A DNA stretch of 64,000 nucleotides, taken from NCBI GenBank assembly GCA_029959295.1, contig JASCOH010000004.1, positions 62,001 to 126,000 of the forward strand, read 5' to 3'. Below, one piece after another: positions 36,057 through 44,592 of this stretch (the first letter of the stretch is position 1; each line of letters begins with the position of its first letter). This DNA is from Flavobacteriaceae bacterium PS02334 (lineage in GTDB: Bacteria; Bacteroidota; Bacteroidia; Flavobacteriales; Flavobacteriaceae). The notes beneath the pieces were generated by a model. That model ran no database searches, was not told the origin of the DNA, and worked only from the letters and a program-made list of their open reading frames with translations. Position numbers and translations under genes: made by a program.

Positions 36057-37139
36057 ATGCAGGAGATTATTCAAAATCGGAAAATTATTCACGTAGACAT
36101 GGATGCTTTTTATGCGTCTGTAGAACAAATGGACAATCCTGAACTTCGGGGAAAACCGATTGCTGTTGGCGGTGGAGAAAATCGCGGTGTTGTTGCGGCG
36201 GCGAGTTATGAAGCTAGGAAATTTGGCGTGAGAAGTGCGATAAGCGGTTATTTAGCAAAGAAAAATTGTCCAGAATTAATTTTCGTGCGTCCCAGGTTTG
36301 AGCGCTATCGAGAAATTTCGGTAAAGATTCAGAAGATTTTTCGGGATTATACTGATTTGGTCGAGCCGCTTTCATTGGACGAAGCTTATCTTGATGTAAC
36401 CGAAAATAAAAAGGGAAATCCGAGCGCAACTTTGATTGCTCAAGAAATCAGGAAACGCATTTTTGATGAAGTCGGCTTGACTGCTTCTGCAGGAATTTCT
36501 ATCAATAAATTTATCGCAAAAGTGGCTTCAGATTTCAACAAGCCAAACGGACAAAAAACGGTAAATCCAGATGAAGTTTTAGCTTTTTTGGAAGAACTTC
36601 CGATTCGAAAATTTTATGGCGTTGGAAAAGTGACGACTGACAAAATGTATCATTTGGGAATTTTTACCGGAAAAGACTTGAAAGAAAAAAGCTTGGAATT
36701 TTTGGTAAAGCATTTCGGAAAATCTGGCGCTTTCTATTATCATGTCGTCAGAGGAATACACAACAGCGCCGTCAAGCCGGAAAGAATTGCAAAATCTGTT
36801 GGTGCCGAACATACTTTTGACGAAAATTTGTCTTCTGAAATTTTCATGATGGAACGACTTGAAGATATTGCGGTAACATTAGAAAGAAGATTAAAAAAAC
36901 ATGGAATTGCAGGAAAGACAGTTACTTTAAAAATAAAATACAGCGATTTCACCCAGCAAACCCGAAGCAAAACGATGCCTTATTTTATCGCAGACAAAAG
37001 CTTGATTCTGGAAGTTGCCAAAGAATTGCTTTACCAAGAGAAGATGAAAGATTCTGTGCGACTGCTAGGCATTTCACTCGGAAATCTTAACACAGAAGTT
37101 AAAAAAATTGTTGTCGTACAGCTGAAATTTGATTTCTAA
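36057..37139 (+). CDS. dinB: DNA polymerase IV (Y-family translesion polymerase)
   Basis: 360 residues from the ATG at 36057, which follows GGGAGATTT; the earlier ATG at 36018 lies on the promoter element. Y-family motifs are intact: HVDMDAFYASVE (first catalytic Asp), PLSLDEAYLDVT (Asp-Glu pair), SAGISINKFIAKVASDFNKP, and the little-finger region. It copies past damaged bases with low fidelity. The C-terminus (VVQLKFDF) resembles a short beta-clamp-binding tail, but a clear QLxLF motif is not present. No LexA-like box was recognised upstream. Confidence 0.93.
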   Translation: MQEIIQNRKIIHVDMDAFYASVEQMDNPELRGKPIAVGGGENRGVVAAASYEARKFGVRSAISGYLAKKNCPELIFVRPRFERYREISVKIQKIFRDYTDLVEPLSLDEAYLDVTENKKGNPSATLIAQEIRKRIFDEVGLTASAGISINKFIAKVASDFNKPNGQKTVNPDEVLAFLEELPIRKFYGVGKVTTDKMYHLGIFTGKDLKEKSLEFLVKHFGKSGAFYYHVVRGIHNSAVKPERIAKSVGAEHTFDENLSSEIFMMERLEDIAVTLERRLKKHGIAGKTVTLKIKYSDFTQQTRSKTMPYFIADKSLILEVAKELLYQEKMKDSVRLLGISLGNLNTEVKKIVVVQLKFDF

Positions 37140-37182
37140 TATTTATATCTGGGTTAAATTTTTTTTGCTTTAATAATATATT

Positions 37183-37190
37183 TATATTTG
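37183..37190 (+). promoter_or_regulatory. -7 promoter element TATATTTG of the PAS gene
   Basis: Exact TAnnTTTG match 17 bp before the start codon at 37207; a TTTG lies ~15 bp upstream, shorter than the usual spacing. Confidence 0.45.
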
Positions 37191-37206
37191 TTAAAATTTA
37201 TGCCAA

Positions 37207-37722
37207 ATGACTGATCTCGACGACTATGACAATGCCTTCGCGCGCTATTCCAAATCCATGGAAAATAAAACCATGCCGCTACACTCTTGGGATTTATTCA
37301 GCAGTTATTTTGACAAACTGAAAGCTTCTATTTTTGACGGAGGCCAATTAAAATTACTTTCAAAAAACAATAATTGGGTTGACGATTGGGATTTTACTGC
37401 AGCGCTTCAAAAAGAAAATGTAATTGTCGTTACCGATGCCGATCTCAATATTGTCTTTGCTTCCCAAAATATTATTGAAATGACGGGCTATTCTTCAGAG
37501 GAAATCTTAGGCAAAAATCCAAAAATATTTCAAGGAAAAGAGACTTCACTTTTAGAACGCAAAGCCATCCGCGAAGCGATAAGTTCGCATAAACCTTTTG
37601 ACAAGAGAATCATAAATTATAAAAAAAATGGCGAAGCTTATATTTGTCAAATCAAGGGTTTTCCTATTTTTAATAGTAAAAATGAGTTGGTGAATTTTGT
37701 GGCTTTTGAGAAAGCGGCATAA
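37207..37722 (+). CDS. Stand-alone PAS protein, LOV-like but lacking the photoactive cysteine
   Basis: 171 residues. The first ~65 residues are poorly conserved; residues ~70-171 are a PAS domain (VIVVTDADLNIVFASQNIIE, then MTGYSSEEILGKNPKIFQG). The GKNPKIFQG segment aligns with the GRNCRFLQG flavin-binding motif of LOV domains, but the cysteine that forms the flavin adduct is replaced by Pro. The following KAIREAISSHKPFDKRIINY and KNGEAYICQIKGFPIF also match LOV proteins. No output domain is attached, so it may work through protein contacts. Flavin binding cannot be judged from sequence. Confidence 0.87.
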   Translation: MTDLDDYDNAFARYSKSMENKTMPLHSWDLFSSYFDKLKASIFDGGQLKLLSKNNNWVDDWDFTAALQKENVIVVTDADLNIVFASQNIIEMTGYSSEEILGKNPKIFQGKETSLLERKAIREAISSHKPFDKRIINYKKNGEAYICQIKGFPIFNSKNELVNFVAFEKAA

Positions 37723-37752
37723 AAAAACCTCCTGTTTCCAGAAGGCCTTTTA
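37721..37752. terminator. Bidirectional intrinsic terminator (imperfect)
   Basis: AAAACCTCCTG and CAGAAGGCCTTTT pair with one mismatch and a small bulge, flanked by A and T runs, between the convergent PAS and Bax-inhibitor-like genes. Confidence 0.6.
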
Positions 37753-37767
37753 TATAATCTTATTGAA

Positions 37768-38535
37768 TTAATTTCTGCTAGAAAGCTTTGAAAGCAATCT
37801 CAAAAATTCGATATATAGCCAAACTAAAGTAATCATCAATCCCATGGCGCCAAACCATTCCATGTATTTTGGAAGGCGGTTTTTCGCTCCTTTTTCAATC
37901 ATGTCGAAGTCTAAGAACAAGTTTAAAGCTGCGATAATAATTACCACGACACTGATTCCAACGCTCATCAATGAATTGTCATAATGAACTGCTCTAAAAC
38001 TCGTAAACATTGACAAAAGCCAAGAAACTAAATAATAAGTTGCTACCGCTAAAGTTGCAGCAATGACAACCGACTTGAATTGCTCGGTCACTTTTACGAT
38101 TTGATATTTGTACAATCCAAAGCAAACCAAAAAGGTTACAAAAGTTGCTCCAACTGCTTTAATTACGATTCCGGGATACATTGCTTCAAAAACCGCAGAA
38201 ATTCCTCCGATGAACAAACCTTCAAACAAAGCATATGCTGGCGCTAAATAAGTGGAAAGATGCGGCTTGAAAGAAGAAACCAGCACTAAAATAAATCCGA
38301 TAACAGCACCGCCAATTGCAAAAGGAAGCGGATTTGTTCCGTTAAATGCCATGTACCAAGTCAGGGAAGCTGTCGCCAAAAGAAGCAAAAGCATCACAAA
38401 ACTTTTGTTGATCGTTCCTGAAACCGTCATTTCTTGATCATAAGATATCAATGTAGAATCTTGCTGATAAGCATGCGCTGTCGGCTTGCTGAAAGACTTA
38501 TTTCCTAAAAACGGATTGTTCGATTTAAAATTCAT
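37768..38535 (-). CDS. Bax inhibitor-1/YccA-family membrane protein
   Basis: 255 residues with about seven hydrophobic segments, for example FVMLLLLLATASLTWYMAF, FAIGGAVIGFILVLVSSF, AVFEAMYPGIVIKAVGATFV and MSVGISVVVIIIAALNLFLD. The charged LDFDMIEKG segment before the last helices is typical of the TMBIM/YccA family, which forms pH-sensitive calcium leak channels or modulates membrane proteases. The N-terminal ~45 residues are soluble. It has its own strong promoter (38559-38591) right after the pyk terminator. Confidence 0.9.
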   Translation of the reverse strand: MNFKSNNPFLGNKSFSKPTAHAYQQDSTLISYDQEMTVSGTINKSFVMLLLLLATASLTWYMAFNGTNPLPFAIGGAVIGFILVLVSSFKPHLSTYLAPAYALFEGLFIGGISAVFEAMYPGIVIKAVGATFVTFLVCFGLYKYQIVKVTEQFKSVVIAATLAVATYYLVSWLLSMFTSFRAVHYDNSLMSVGISVVVIIIAALNLFLDFDMIEKGAKNRLPKYMEWFGAMGLMITLVWLYIEFLRLLSKLSSRN

Positions 38536-38558
38536 TGCTTCTGTATTTATAAGTTGTT

Positions 38559-38591
38559 CAAATATAATTTTTCTTTTGCTGTTATCCCAAA
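38559..38591 (-). promoter_or_regulatory. Promoter of the Bax-inhibitor-like gene
   Basis: On the minus strand: TTTG (complement of 38588-38591), 21 bp spacer, TATATTTG (complement of 38559-38566). Both elements fit the Bacteroidota consensus. Confidence 0.7.
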
Positions 38592-38602
38592 AATTGTTCC
38601 AT

Positions 38603-38639
38603 AAAAAAATCCGTCAGCAGAAACCGACGGATTTTTTTT
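38603..38639 (-). terminator. Intrinsic terminator of pyk
   Basis: AAAATCCGTC and GACGGATTTT form the stem with A and T runs; about 20 bp past the pyk stop codon at 38659. Confidence 0.88.
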
Positions 38640-38658
38640 GTTTTATAATTCATCAAGG

Positions 38659-40089
38659 TTACTCGATTTCAGAAACTCTCAAAGTGTTTACCATTCCTTT
38701 GTCAACCACCGGCATTGCTGCAAGATTGATCAAGAAATCACCTTTTTCAACATATCCTTTTTGTCTTGCAATTTCGTTCACGTCAGTCACAGTGTCGTCA
38801 GTGCTTACGAATTTGTCATAGAAATAAGAATTAACTCCCCAAAGAAGGCTCAACTGCGTCAAGATTCTTTTGTTTGAAGTGAAAACCAAGATGTGCGATT
38901 GCGGTCTCCAAGCTGAAATTTGAAACGCAGTATAACCGCTGTTTGTCAAAGTACAGATTGCTTTTGCCTTGATTACGTTTGCCATCAAAGCAGCGTGGTG
39001 ACAAATTGATTTAGTAATAAATCTTTTTGTTCTCACTTGTGGCGTATTTTGAGGTACTTGAATCAGCGGAGAATCTTCTACTGCTTCAATGATTTGTGTC
39101 ATTTTTTCGATAACTTGAACTGGATAATTTCCAACAGAAGTTTCTCCTGAAAGCATAACCGCATCAGCACCGTCCATAACAGAGTTGGCAACGTCATTCA
39201 CTTCTGCACGTGTCGGCGTCAAGCTTGTGATCATTGTTTCCATCATCTGCGTAGCGATAATTACCGGAATTCTAGCCGTTTTAGCTCTCTGAACCAATTT
39301 CTTTTGGATCAACGGAACTTCTTGCGCTGGAATTTCAACACCAAGATCTCCACGGGCAACCATCAAACCGTCGCAGAAGGCTACGATTTTATCGATGTTT
39401 TCAACACCTTCTGGTTTTTCGATTTTAGCAATAATCGGAATTTTATAGCTTGAATGTTTTGAAATCAAATCTTGCAATTCCATTAAATCTTCAGCATTTC
39501 TCACGAAAGAAAGTGCGATCCAATCTACTTGGCTTTCAATTGCAAAAAGCGCGTCACGGATATCTTTTTCAGTCAAAGCCGGAAGCGAAACTTTTGTATT
39601 TGGCAAGTTTACTCCTTTTTTAGATTTTAAAGGACCGCCTTGGATAACTTTACAAACTACTTCTGAAACGCCGTTAGTTTCTAAAGCTTCGAACATTAAC
39701 TTACCATCATCCAAAAGGATTTTTTCTCCTGGCTTAACATCCGCTGGAAACTGCTTGTAGTTCATGTAAACTCTTTCAGCCGTTCCTGGAATATCGTCTG
39801 CCGTTTGAAAAGTAATGATGTCGCCTGGGCTAACCACTACGTCTTCTTTCATCACGCCAACACGCAATTTTGGTCCTTGCAAGTCAGCAAGAATTGCAGT
39901 ATTGTATCCAAATTCTTCATTCAATTCGCGAATCATGTCGATTCTTGCCTTCACATCGGTGTAATCTGCGTGAGAAAAGTTAATTCTAAATACATTAACT
40001 CCTGCTTCAATCATATCCTTTAGGACAGGTTTTGTGCTGCAAGCGGGGCCTAATGTAGCTACAATTTTCGTTTTTTTATTTGTCAACAT
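38659..40089 (-). CDS. pyk: Pyruvate kinase
   Basis: 476 residues. It catalyses the last step of glycolysis, phosphoenolpyruvate plus ADP to pyruvate plus ATP. Clear motifs: KTKIVATLGPACSTKPVLKD at the N-terminus, FRINFSHADY, the active-site segment IPIIAKIEKPEGVENIDKI with the catalytic Lys, and GLMVARGDLGVEIP. The C-terminal regulatory domain is complete (ICTLTNSGYTAFQISAWRP). It starts 3 bp after the stop codon of the IPExxxVDY gene, so the two form an operon. Confidence 0.96.
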   Translation of the reverse strand: MLTNKKTKIVATLGPACSTKPVLKDMIEAGVNVFRINFSHADYTDVKARIDMIRELNEEFGYNTAILADLQGPKLRVGVMKEDVVVSPGDIITFQTADDIPGTAERVYMNYKQFPADVKPGEKILLDDGKLMFEALETNGVSEVVCKVIQGGPLKSKKGVNLPNTKVSLPALTEKDIRDALFAIESQVDWIALSFVRNAEDLMELQDLISKHSSYKIPIIAKIEKPEGVENIDKIVAFCDGLMVARGDLGVEIPAQEVPLIQKKLVQRAKTARIPVIIATQMMETMITSLTPTRAEVNDVANSVMDGADAVMLSGETSVGNYPVQVIEKMTQIIEAVEDSPLIQVPQNTPQVRTKRFITKSICHHAALMANVIKAKAICTLTNSGYTAFQISAWRPQSHILVFTSNKRILTQLSLLWGVNSYFYDKFVSTDDTVTDVNEIARQKGYVEKGDFLINLAAMPVVDKGMVNTLRVSEIE

Positions 40090-40092
40090 TTA

Positions 40093-40581
40093 TTAAAAAA
40101 TTAAGTTGTTTTTCGATTTTATAGTGTCAGGAACTACTTCATAAACGGTTGTAATCCTGTCAATTTTATTTAGCTTTTGTAAAATTTCTTCCTTATTGAA
40201 AGTGCTGCAGTTATTTTCAATTTTCAAAAAATAATCTACTTTTTTCAACTCCGGAAGAAGATATACTTTGGTTGAGATTTCTACATCTTTATCCAAGAAA
40301 AGATTGTTTCCTCGGCTCGTTTTGTGAATCGTAATCTCGTTTTTATTTTGGATCAAGCTCCAGCAAATATCTTTTGAGTCATCATTAAAGCTGAACTTAG
40401 CGAACATAGCTTCTCCTTCTCGAGTTTTAATCCCGATTTCCTCTTTACTTCTACTCAATAAAATTGGTAATTGCTGGTTGATGAAGAAAGCCAATCTAAA
40501 GTCTTCCAATGAAGTATGTATAGCGAAAAGTTCGTAATCTACTTCATCAAATTCGTCAAGACTTAACTTATGGATGCCCAT
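40093..40581 (-). CDS. IPExxxVDY-family protein
   Basis: 162 residues. The N-terminal LDEFDEVDYELFAIHTSLED matches the IPExxxVDY family, small cytosolic proteins of Flavobacteriia that are usually encoded just upstream of pyruvate kinase, as here. Further family features are RLAFFINQQLPILLSRSK and a Phe/Trp-rich middle. No enzyme motif is seen. The consistent link to pyk suggests a role tied to that enzyme or its expression, which is inference. An inverted repeat (40593-40630) overlaps its presumed promoter. Confidence 0.85.
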   Translation of the reverse strand: MGIHKLSLDEFDEVDYELFAIHTSLEDFRLAFFINQQLPILLSRSKEEIGIKTREGEAMFAKFSFNDDSKDICWSLIQNKNEITIHKTSRGNNLFLDKDVEISTKVYLLPELKKVDYFLKIENNCSTFNKEEILQKLNKIDRITTVYEVVPDTIKSKNNLIF

Positions 40582-40592
40582 ATTGAAATTAA

Positions 40593-40630
40593 ATAAGTCG
40601 TAAATATAGCTATAAATATTGACGACTTAT
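40593..40630. promoter_or_regulatory. Inverted repeat ATAAGTCGT upstream of IPExxxVDY-pyk
   Basis: ATAAGTCGT (40593-40601) pairs with ACGACTTAT (40622-40630); the loop holds a second A/T dyad. On the minus strand a TATATTTA element (one mismatch to TAnnTTTG) falls inside the loop, so the dyad could be an operator for the operon. Confidence 0.5.
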
Positions 40631-40695
40631 ATAAAAAATACGTACCTTAACGTTAATTTATCAACGAAAACGATATAGTTTTAAGATATTTACAT

Positions 40696-41436
40696 TTACT
40701 TATTATCAATTTTTTGCTGAAATGCAAAATAAGCTCTTTGGGAAGCTTTTTCTTCCGCTTTCTTTTTTGAAGTTGCTCTTGCTTTCGCAATGACTTTATT
40801 GTCTATGCTTAATTTTACGCCAAATAATCTTTCTCCACCGATTCCGTTATCTTCAAAAACGTCATAGTGAAAAGTTCTTTTTTCTTTTTGGCACCATTCA
40901 ATCAAAAGGCTTTTATAACTGATTACTTTTCCTTCTAATTTAGCAATATCAACATAAGGCGCAATCACTCTTTTTTGGATAAATTTCTCGCAATAAGCAT
41001 AACCTCTATCCAAATAAATAGCGCCAACTAAAGCTTCAAAGATATTTCCATGGATGTTTTCTCCAAAATGTTGCACTGGAACTTTGCTTTCAATAAATCG
41101 AATCAAATCCAAATCGCGTCCCAATTCATTCAAATGCTCGCGACTCACAATTTTAGAACGCATTTTAGTCAAATAGCCTTCATCTCCAGACGGCACCTTA
41201 TTAAAAAGATGCGCTGCAATTACAGAACTCAGCATCGCATCGCCGAGGAATTCCAAGCGTTCATAATTGACCGCATTTCCGTCAGAATCAAGCTTGTTTG
41301 AAGAGCGATGCGTGAACGCTCTTCGGTAACATTCTAGGTTTAAGGGCTTAAACCCTAGTATTTTTTGAACATCAGCAAAAAAAATCCCGTCTTCTGGAGA
41401 ACGGGAATTTGTAAATATTTTTCTGATTATACTCAT
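40696..41436 (-). CDS. rnc: Ribonuclease III
   Basis: 246 residues. The signature NYERLEFLGDAML carries the catalytic Glu and Asp, and HGNIFEALVGAIYLD carries the second metal-site Glu. A C-terminal double-stranded RNA-binding domain follows (YKSLLIEWCQKEKRTFHYDV, then KARATSKKKAEEKASQRAYF). It cuts double-stranded RNA in rRNA and mRNA processing. It begins 8 bp after the fabF stop codon, so it is in the acpP-fabF-rnc cluster, a common arrangement. Confidence 0.96.
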   Translation of the reverse strand: MSIIRKIFTNSRSPEDGIFFADVQKILGFKPLNLECYRRAFTHRSSNKLDSDGNAVNYERLEFLGDAMLSSVIAAHLFNKVPSGDEGYLTKMRSKIVSREHLNELGRDLDLIRFIESKVPVQHFGENIHGNIFEALVGAIYLDRGYAYCEKFIQKRVIAPYVDIAKLEGKVISYKSLLIEWCQKEKRTFHYDVFEDNGIGGERLFGVKLSIDNKVIAKARATSKKKAEEKASQRAYFAFQQKIDNK

Positions 41437-41444
41437 CTGAAATA

Positions 41445-42698
41445 TTAAAGGTCTAATTTTTTAACCAAAACACAAGCGTTGTGTCCGCCAAAACCAAAAG
41501 TATTGCTCATCACTACTTTCATATCTCTTTTTTGAGCCTTGTTGAAAGTAAAGTTTAATTTAGAGTCAATGTTTTCGTCATCCGTAAAGTGGTTGATCGT
41601 CGGAGGAACAATTCCGTGTTTGATCGATAAAATACAAGAAATCGTTTCGATAGCTCCTGCAGCACCTAATAAGTGACCTGTCATAGATTTCGTAGAATTC
41701 AAGTTCAATTTGTAAGCGTGTTCGCCGAAAACATGCTGAATCGCTTTTGATTCTGCAATGTCACCAAGAGGCGTTGAAGTTCCGTGCATATTTACACCGT
41801 CAACATCTTCTGGTTTCAAGCCTGCATCTCTCAAGCAATATTGCATTACGTTTTTAGCACCCAAACCTTCTGGATGCGGCGCCGTAATGTGATGCGCGTC
41901 AGCAGACATTCCGCCTCCGCCAATTTCACAATAAATCGTTGCGCCACGAGCAATCGCATGTTCGTATTCTTCAAGAATTAAAGCTCCAGCACCTTCACCA
42001 AGAACAAAACCTTCGCGGTCTTTATCCATCGGTCTTGAAGCTGTTTTTGGATCATCGTTTCTTGTTGATAAAGCGTGCATTGCATTAAATCCGCCCATTC
42101 CGGCAATAGTCACCGCAGCTTCTGAACCGCCAGTCACCATTACGTCTGCGTGATTTAATCTGATATAATTGAAAGCATCGATCATTGCATTTGTAGAAGA
42201 CGCGCACGCAGAAACTGTCGTGAAGTTTGGTCCTCTGAATCCATATTTAATTGAAATATGTCCGCCTGCAATATCGGCAATCATTTTTGGAATAAAGAAA
42301 GGATTGAATTTTGGAACACCGCTTCCTTTGGTAAAATCCATAACTTCTTGCTGGAAAGTTTCAAGGCCTCCGATTCCAGAACCCCAGATAACTCCAACTC
42401 TGTCTTTATCTAATTTGTCAAAATCAAAATTTGCGTCTTTAACGGCCTCTTCTGATGAAACCATTGCATATTGCGCATAGCGGTCCATTTTTCGGGCTTC
42501 TTTTCTTTCTATAAAATCTTCTACATTAAAGTTTTTGAGCTCGCATGCAAATTTAGTTTTGAAATGAGTAGTATCAAAATAGGTTATCGGCGCAGCACCG
42601 CTAACACCGTTGATCAGACCGTTCCAATATTCTTGAACGTTATTTCCAATCGGCGTCAAAGCACCTAAACCAGTTACTACAACTCTCCTTAATTTCAT
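41445..42698 (-). CDS. fabF: 3-oxoacyl-ACP synthase II
   Basis: 417 residues. Catalytic Cys in TTVSACASSTNAMIDA, His residues in VNMHGTSTPLGDIAES and STKSMTGHLLGAAGAIE, and the N-terminal RRVVVTGLGALTPIGN are all intact. It condenses malonyl-ACP with acyl-ACP in fatty acid elongation. It is downstream of acpP (178 bp, with a terminator-like hairpin between) and upstream of rnc (8 bp). Confidence 0.97.
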   Translation of the reverse strand: MKLRRVVVTGLGALTPIGNNVQEYWNGLINGVSGAAPITYFDTTHFKTKFACELKNFNVEDFIERKEARKMDRYAQYAMVSSEEAVKDANFDFDKLDKDRVGVIWGSGIGGLETFQQEVMDFTKGSGVPKFNPFFIPKMIADIAGGHISIKYGFRGPNFTTVSACASSTNAMIDAFNYIRLNHADVMVTGGSEAAVTIAGMGGFNAMHALSTRNDDPKTASRPMDKDREGFVLGEGAGALILEEYEHAIARGATIYCEIGGGGMSADAHHITAPHPEGLGAKNVMQYCLRDAGLKPEDVDGVNMHGTSTPLGDIAESKAIQHVFGEHAYKLNLNSTKSMTGHLLGAAGAIETISCILSIKHGIVPPTINHFTDDENIDSKLNFTFNKAQKRDMKVVMSNTFGFGGHNACVLVKKLDL

Positions 42699-42831
42699 AC
42701 TTAAAATTTTATAGTTATAATTTATATAAAAAATACCCGTGCTTTCTTCTTAGTCATAAAAAAGAGACAGGGGTATTGCATAATTGTGTCTTAGTGATTG
42801 ATGGCAATCAAATTCTTTTGTTTTAAAAAAT

Positions 42832-42872
42832 AATAACTCCCGTGAACTCATAAGAATGCACGGGATGTTATT
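42832..42872 (-). terminator. Terminator-like hairpin between acpP and fabF
   Basis: AATAACTCCCGTG (42832-42844) pairs with CACGGGATGTTATT (42859-42872) with one bulged base, followed on the minus strand by a T run (complement of 42825-42830). It directly follows the acpP stop codon. Partial termination here would give more acpP than fabF mRNA. Confidence 0.75.
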
Positions 42873-42876
42873 GTTA

Positions 42877-43113
42877 TTATTTTTTTGCTTCTTCTATGTA
42901 AGAAATTGCTTGACCTACAGTAGCAATGTTTTCAGCTTGGTCGTCTGGAATTTGAATATCAAATTCTTTTTCGAATTCCATAATAAGCTCAACAGTGTCT
43001 AATGAATCAGCTCCTAAATCATTTGTGAAGCTAGCTTCTGTTACAACTTCGTTTTCGTCAACACCTAATTTGTCTACGATAATCGCTTTTACTCTTGATG
43101 CAATGTCTGACAT
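42877..43113 (-). CDS. acpP: Acyl carrier protein
   Basis: 78 residues, standard ACP. The phosphopantetheine attachment Ser is in [19 protein letters not shown]. It carries growing acyl chains between fatty acid synthesis enzymes. First gene of acpP-fabF-rnc. A -7 element TATTTTTG (minus strand, complement of 43144-43151) lies ~30 bp upstream of the start. Confidence 0.97.
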   Translation of the reverse strand: MSDIASRVKAIIVDKLGVDENEVVTEASFTNDLGADSLDTVELIMEFEKEFDIQIPDDQAENIATVGQAISYIEEAKK

Positions 43114-43143
43114 AATCTTTTAATTTTTGAATTTAATTGTTGG

Positions 43144-43151
43144 CAAAAATA
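43144..43151 (-). promoter_or_regulatory. -7 promoter element TATTTTTG of acpP
   Basis: Exact TAnnTTTG match on the minus strand, 31 bp upstream of the acpP ATG; no convincing -33. Confidence 0.5.
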
Positions 43152-43288
43152 AAAAACTTTATTTTAAAACCACGTTTTAGTTGATAAATGTGAGTACTAA
43201 TTTAAAAAAAATATTTCACAAAGGCTTCCAAAATTTATTTATTATCATTTATTATTCTTTTTTTTGTGGAGAATTTAAAGATTGCCTA

Positions 43289-43852
43289 ATGAAAAAAATC
43301 ATACTATTTGCTTCGGGTTCGGGTTCAAACGCTGAAAATATCATCAAATATTTCCAGCAGAAAAAGACAGCTGAAGTAGTAGCCGTTTTTTCAAATAATC
43401 CGAATGCAAAAGTGCTCGAAAAAGCCTCAAATCTTCAAGTTTCGACCTATGTTTTCACAAAAGAAGAACTAAATAGCGGAAAAGTCTTGCAGAAAACTAA
43501 CGAATTTCGTCCTGACTTGATCGTCTTGGCAGGATTTCTATTAAAATTTCCCGAAGATATTGTTGCGGCCTATCCCAATAAAATTGTCAATATCCATCCA
43601 GCACTCCTTCCGAAATATGGAGGCAAAGGAATGTATGGCATGAACGTTCACCGAACTATTTTAGAAAATAAAGACTCTCATTCTGGCATAAGCATTCATT
43701 TTGTCAATGAAAATTATGACGAAGGCGCCCTGATTTTTCAAGCCGATGTATTGGTAAATGAGTGCCAAACTGCAGAAGAAATTGCAGTGAAAGTGCAAGA
43801 ATTAGAACATATTCATTTTCCTCAAGTCATTGAAAAAATAATCACAAAATAG
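43289..43852 (+). CDS. purN: Phosphoribosylglycinamide formyltransferase
   Basis: 187 residues from the ATG at 43289, which gives the family N-terminus KKIILFASGSGSNAENII. The frame is open upstream to an ATG at 43181, but those 36 residues are unlike the family and overlap the acpP promoter area. The catalytic region NIHPALLPKYGGKGMYG and HRTILENKDSHSGISIHFV contain the active-site Asn-His and the conserved glycines. It formylates GAR in purine synthesis with 10-formyltetrahydrofolate. No other pur genes are adjacent. Confidence 0.95.
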   Translation: MKKIILFASGSGSNAENIIKYFQQKKTAEVVAVFSNNPNAKVLEKASNLQVSTYVFTKEELNSGKVLQKTNEFRPDLIVLAGFLLKFPEDIVAAYPNKIVNIHPALLPKYGGKGMYGMNVHRTILENKDSHSGISIHFVNENYDEGALIFQADVLVNECQTAEEIAVKVQELEHIHFPQVIEKIITK

Positions 43853-43973
43853 ACTTTTTAGGCTAGCTTAGATTTTTAAACGTGTGAGATTACCACATTG
43901 TCTAGAATAAATTTTAAGTTTTCAATCAAGTCTTGCGGTCTAAAAATCCAAATAGTCTAACAATCTTCAAAAA

Positions 43974-44453
43974 ATGTCTCACCAAGTTCACATTTACACA
44001 GACGGCGCTGCTAAAGGAAATCCAGGCCCTGGAGGTTATGGCGTCGTCATGGAATTAGTAGGTTCTCCTTATAAAAAAGAATTTTATGAAGGTTTTCGGC
44101 TGACAACAAATAACCGGATGGAACTTTTGGCTGTAATCGTGGGCCTAGAAAAATTAAAAACCGCAGGAACAACGGTTTTAGTAATTTCTGATTCTAAATA
44201 TGTTGTAGATTCTGTCTCCAAAGGCTGGGTTTTCGGCTGGGAGAAAAAAGGCTACAAAGACAAAAAAAATCCTGATTTATGGAAACGTTTCCTAATTATT
44301 TACAGACAGCACAAAGTAGATTTTAAATGGATAAAAGGCCACAATAATCATCCGCAGAACGAACGTTGTGATCAATTGGCAGTCATGGCTTCTGCTCAAC
44401 CGCAACTTTCTGTTGATGCTTTTTATGAAAAAGAAGTTGCAAAAAACAACTAG
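43974..44453 (+). CDS. rnhA: Ribonuclease HI
   Basis: 159 residues. Catalytic acidic residues are all present: Asp in IYTDGAAKGNPGPGGYG, Glu in TTNNRMELLAVIVGL, Asp in LVISDSKYVVDSVSKGW and the C-terminal Asp in NERCDQLA. WIKGHNNHPQNERCD holds the His loop. It degrades RNA in RNA-DNA hybrids. Monocistronic, 121 bp after purN. Confidence 0.96.
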   Translation: MSHQVHIYTDGAAKGNPGPGGYGVVMELVGSPYKKEFYEGFRLTTNNRMELLAVIVGLEKLKTAGTTVLVISDSKYVVDSVSKGWVFGWEKKGYKDKKNPDLWKRFLIIYRQHKVDFKWIKGHNNHPQNERCDQLAVMASAQPQLSVDAFYEKEVAKNN

Positions 44454-44592
44454 CAATTCTGATATTTTCTCTAAAAATATAGTAAAAAGAATCTATTTTT
44501 AAGAAATTTTTACAACACATAAGCATTTCATTATAAGTAAGTTTCATTTTTATTGTATAACTTTACTTACCAACCTATTAAAATGCTATGAC

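Noticed and set aside
43181-43288. N-terminal extension of purN from the upstream ATG
   Set aside because: The 36 extra residues are unlike the family, whose proteins begin at KKIILFASGSGSNAENII.
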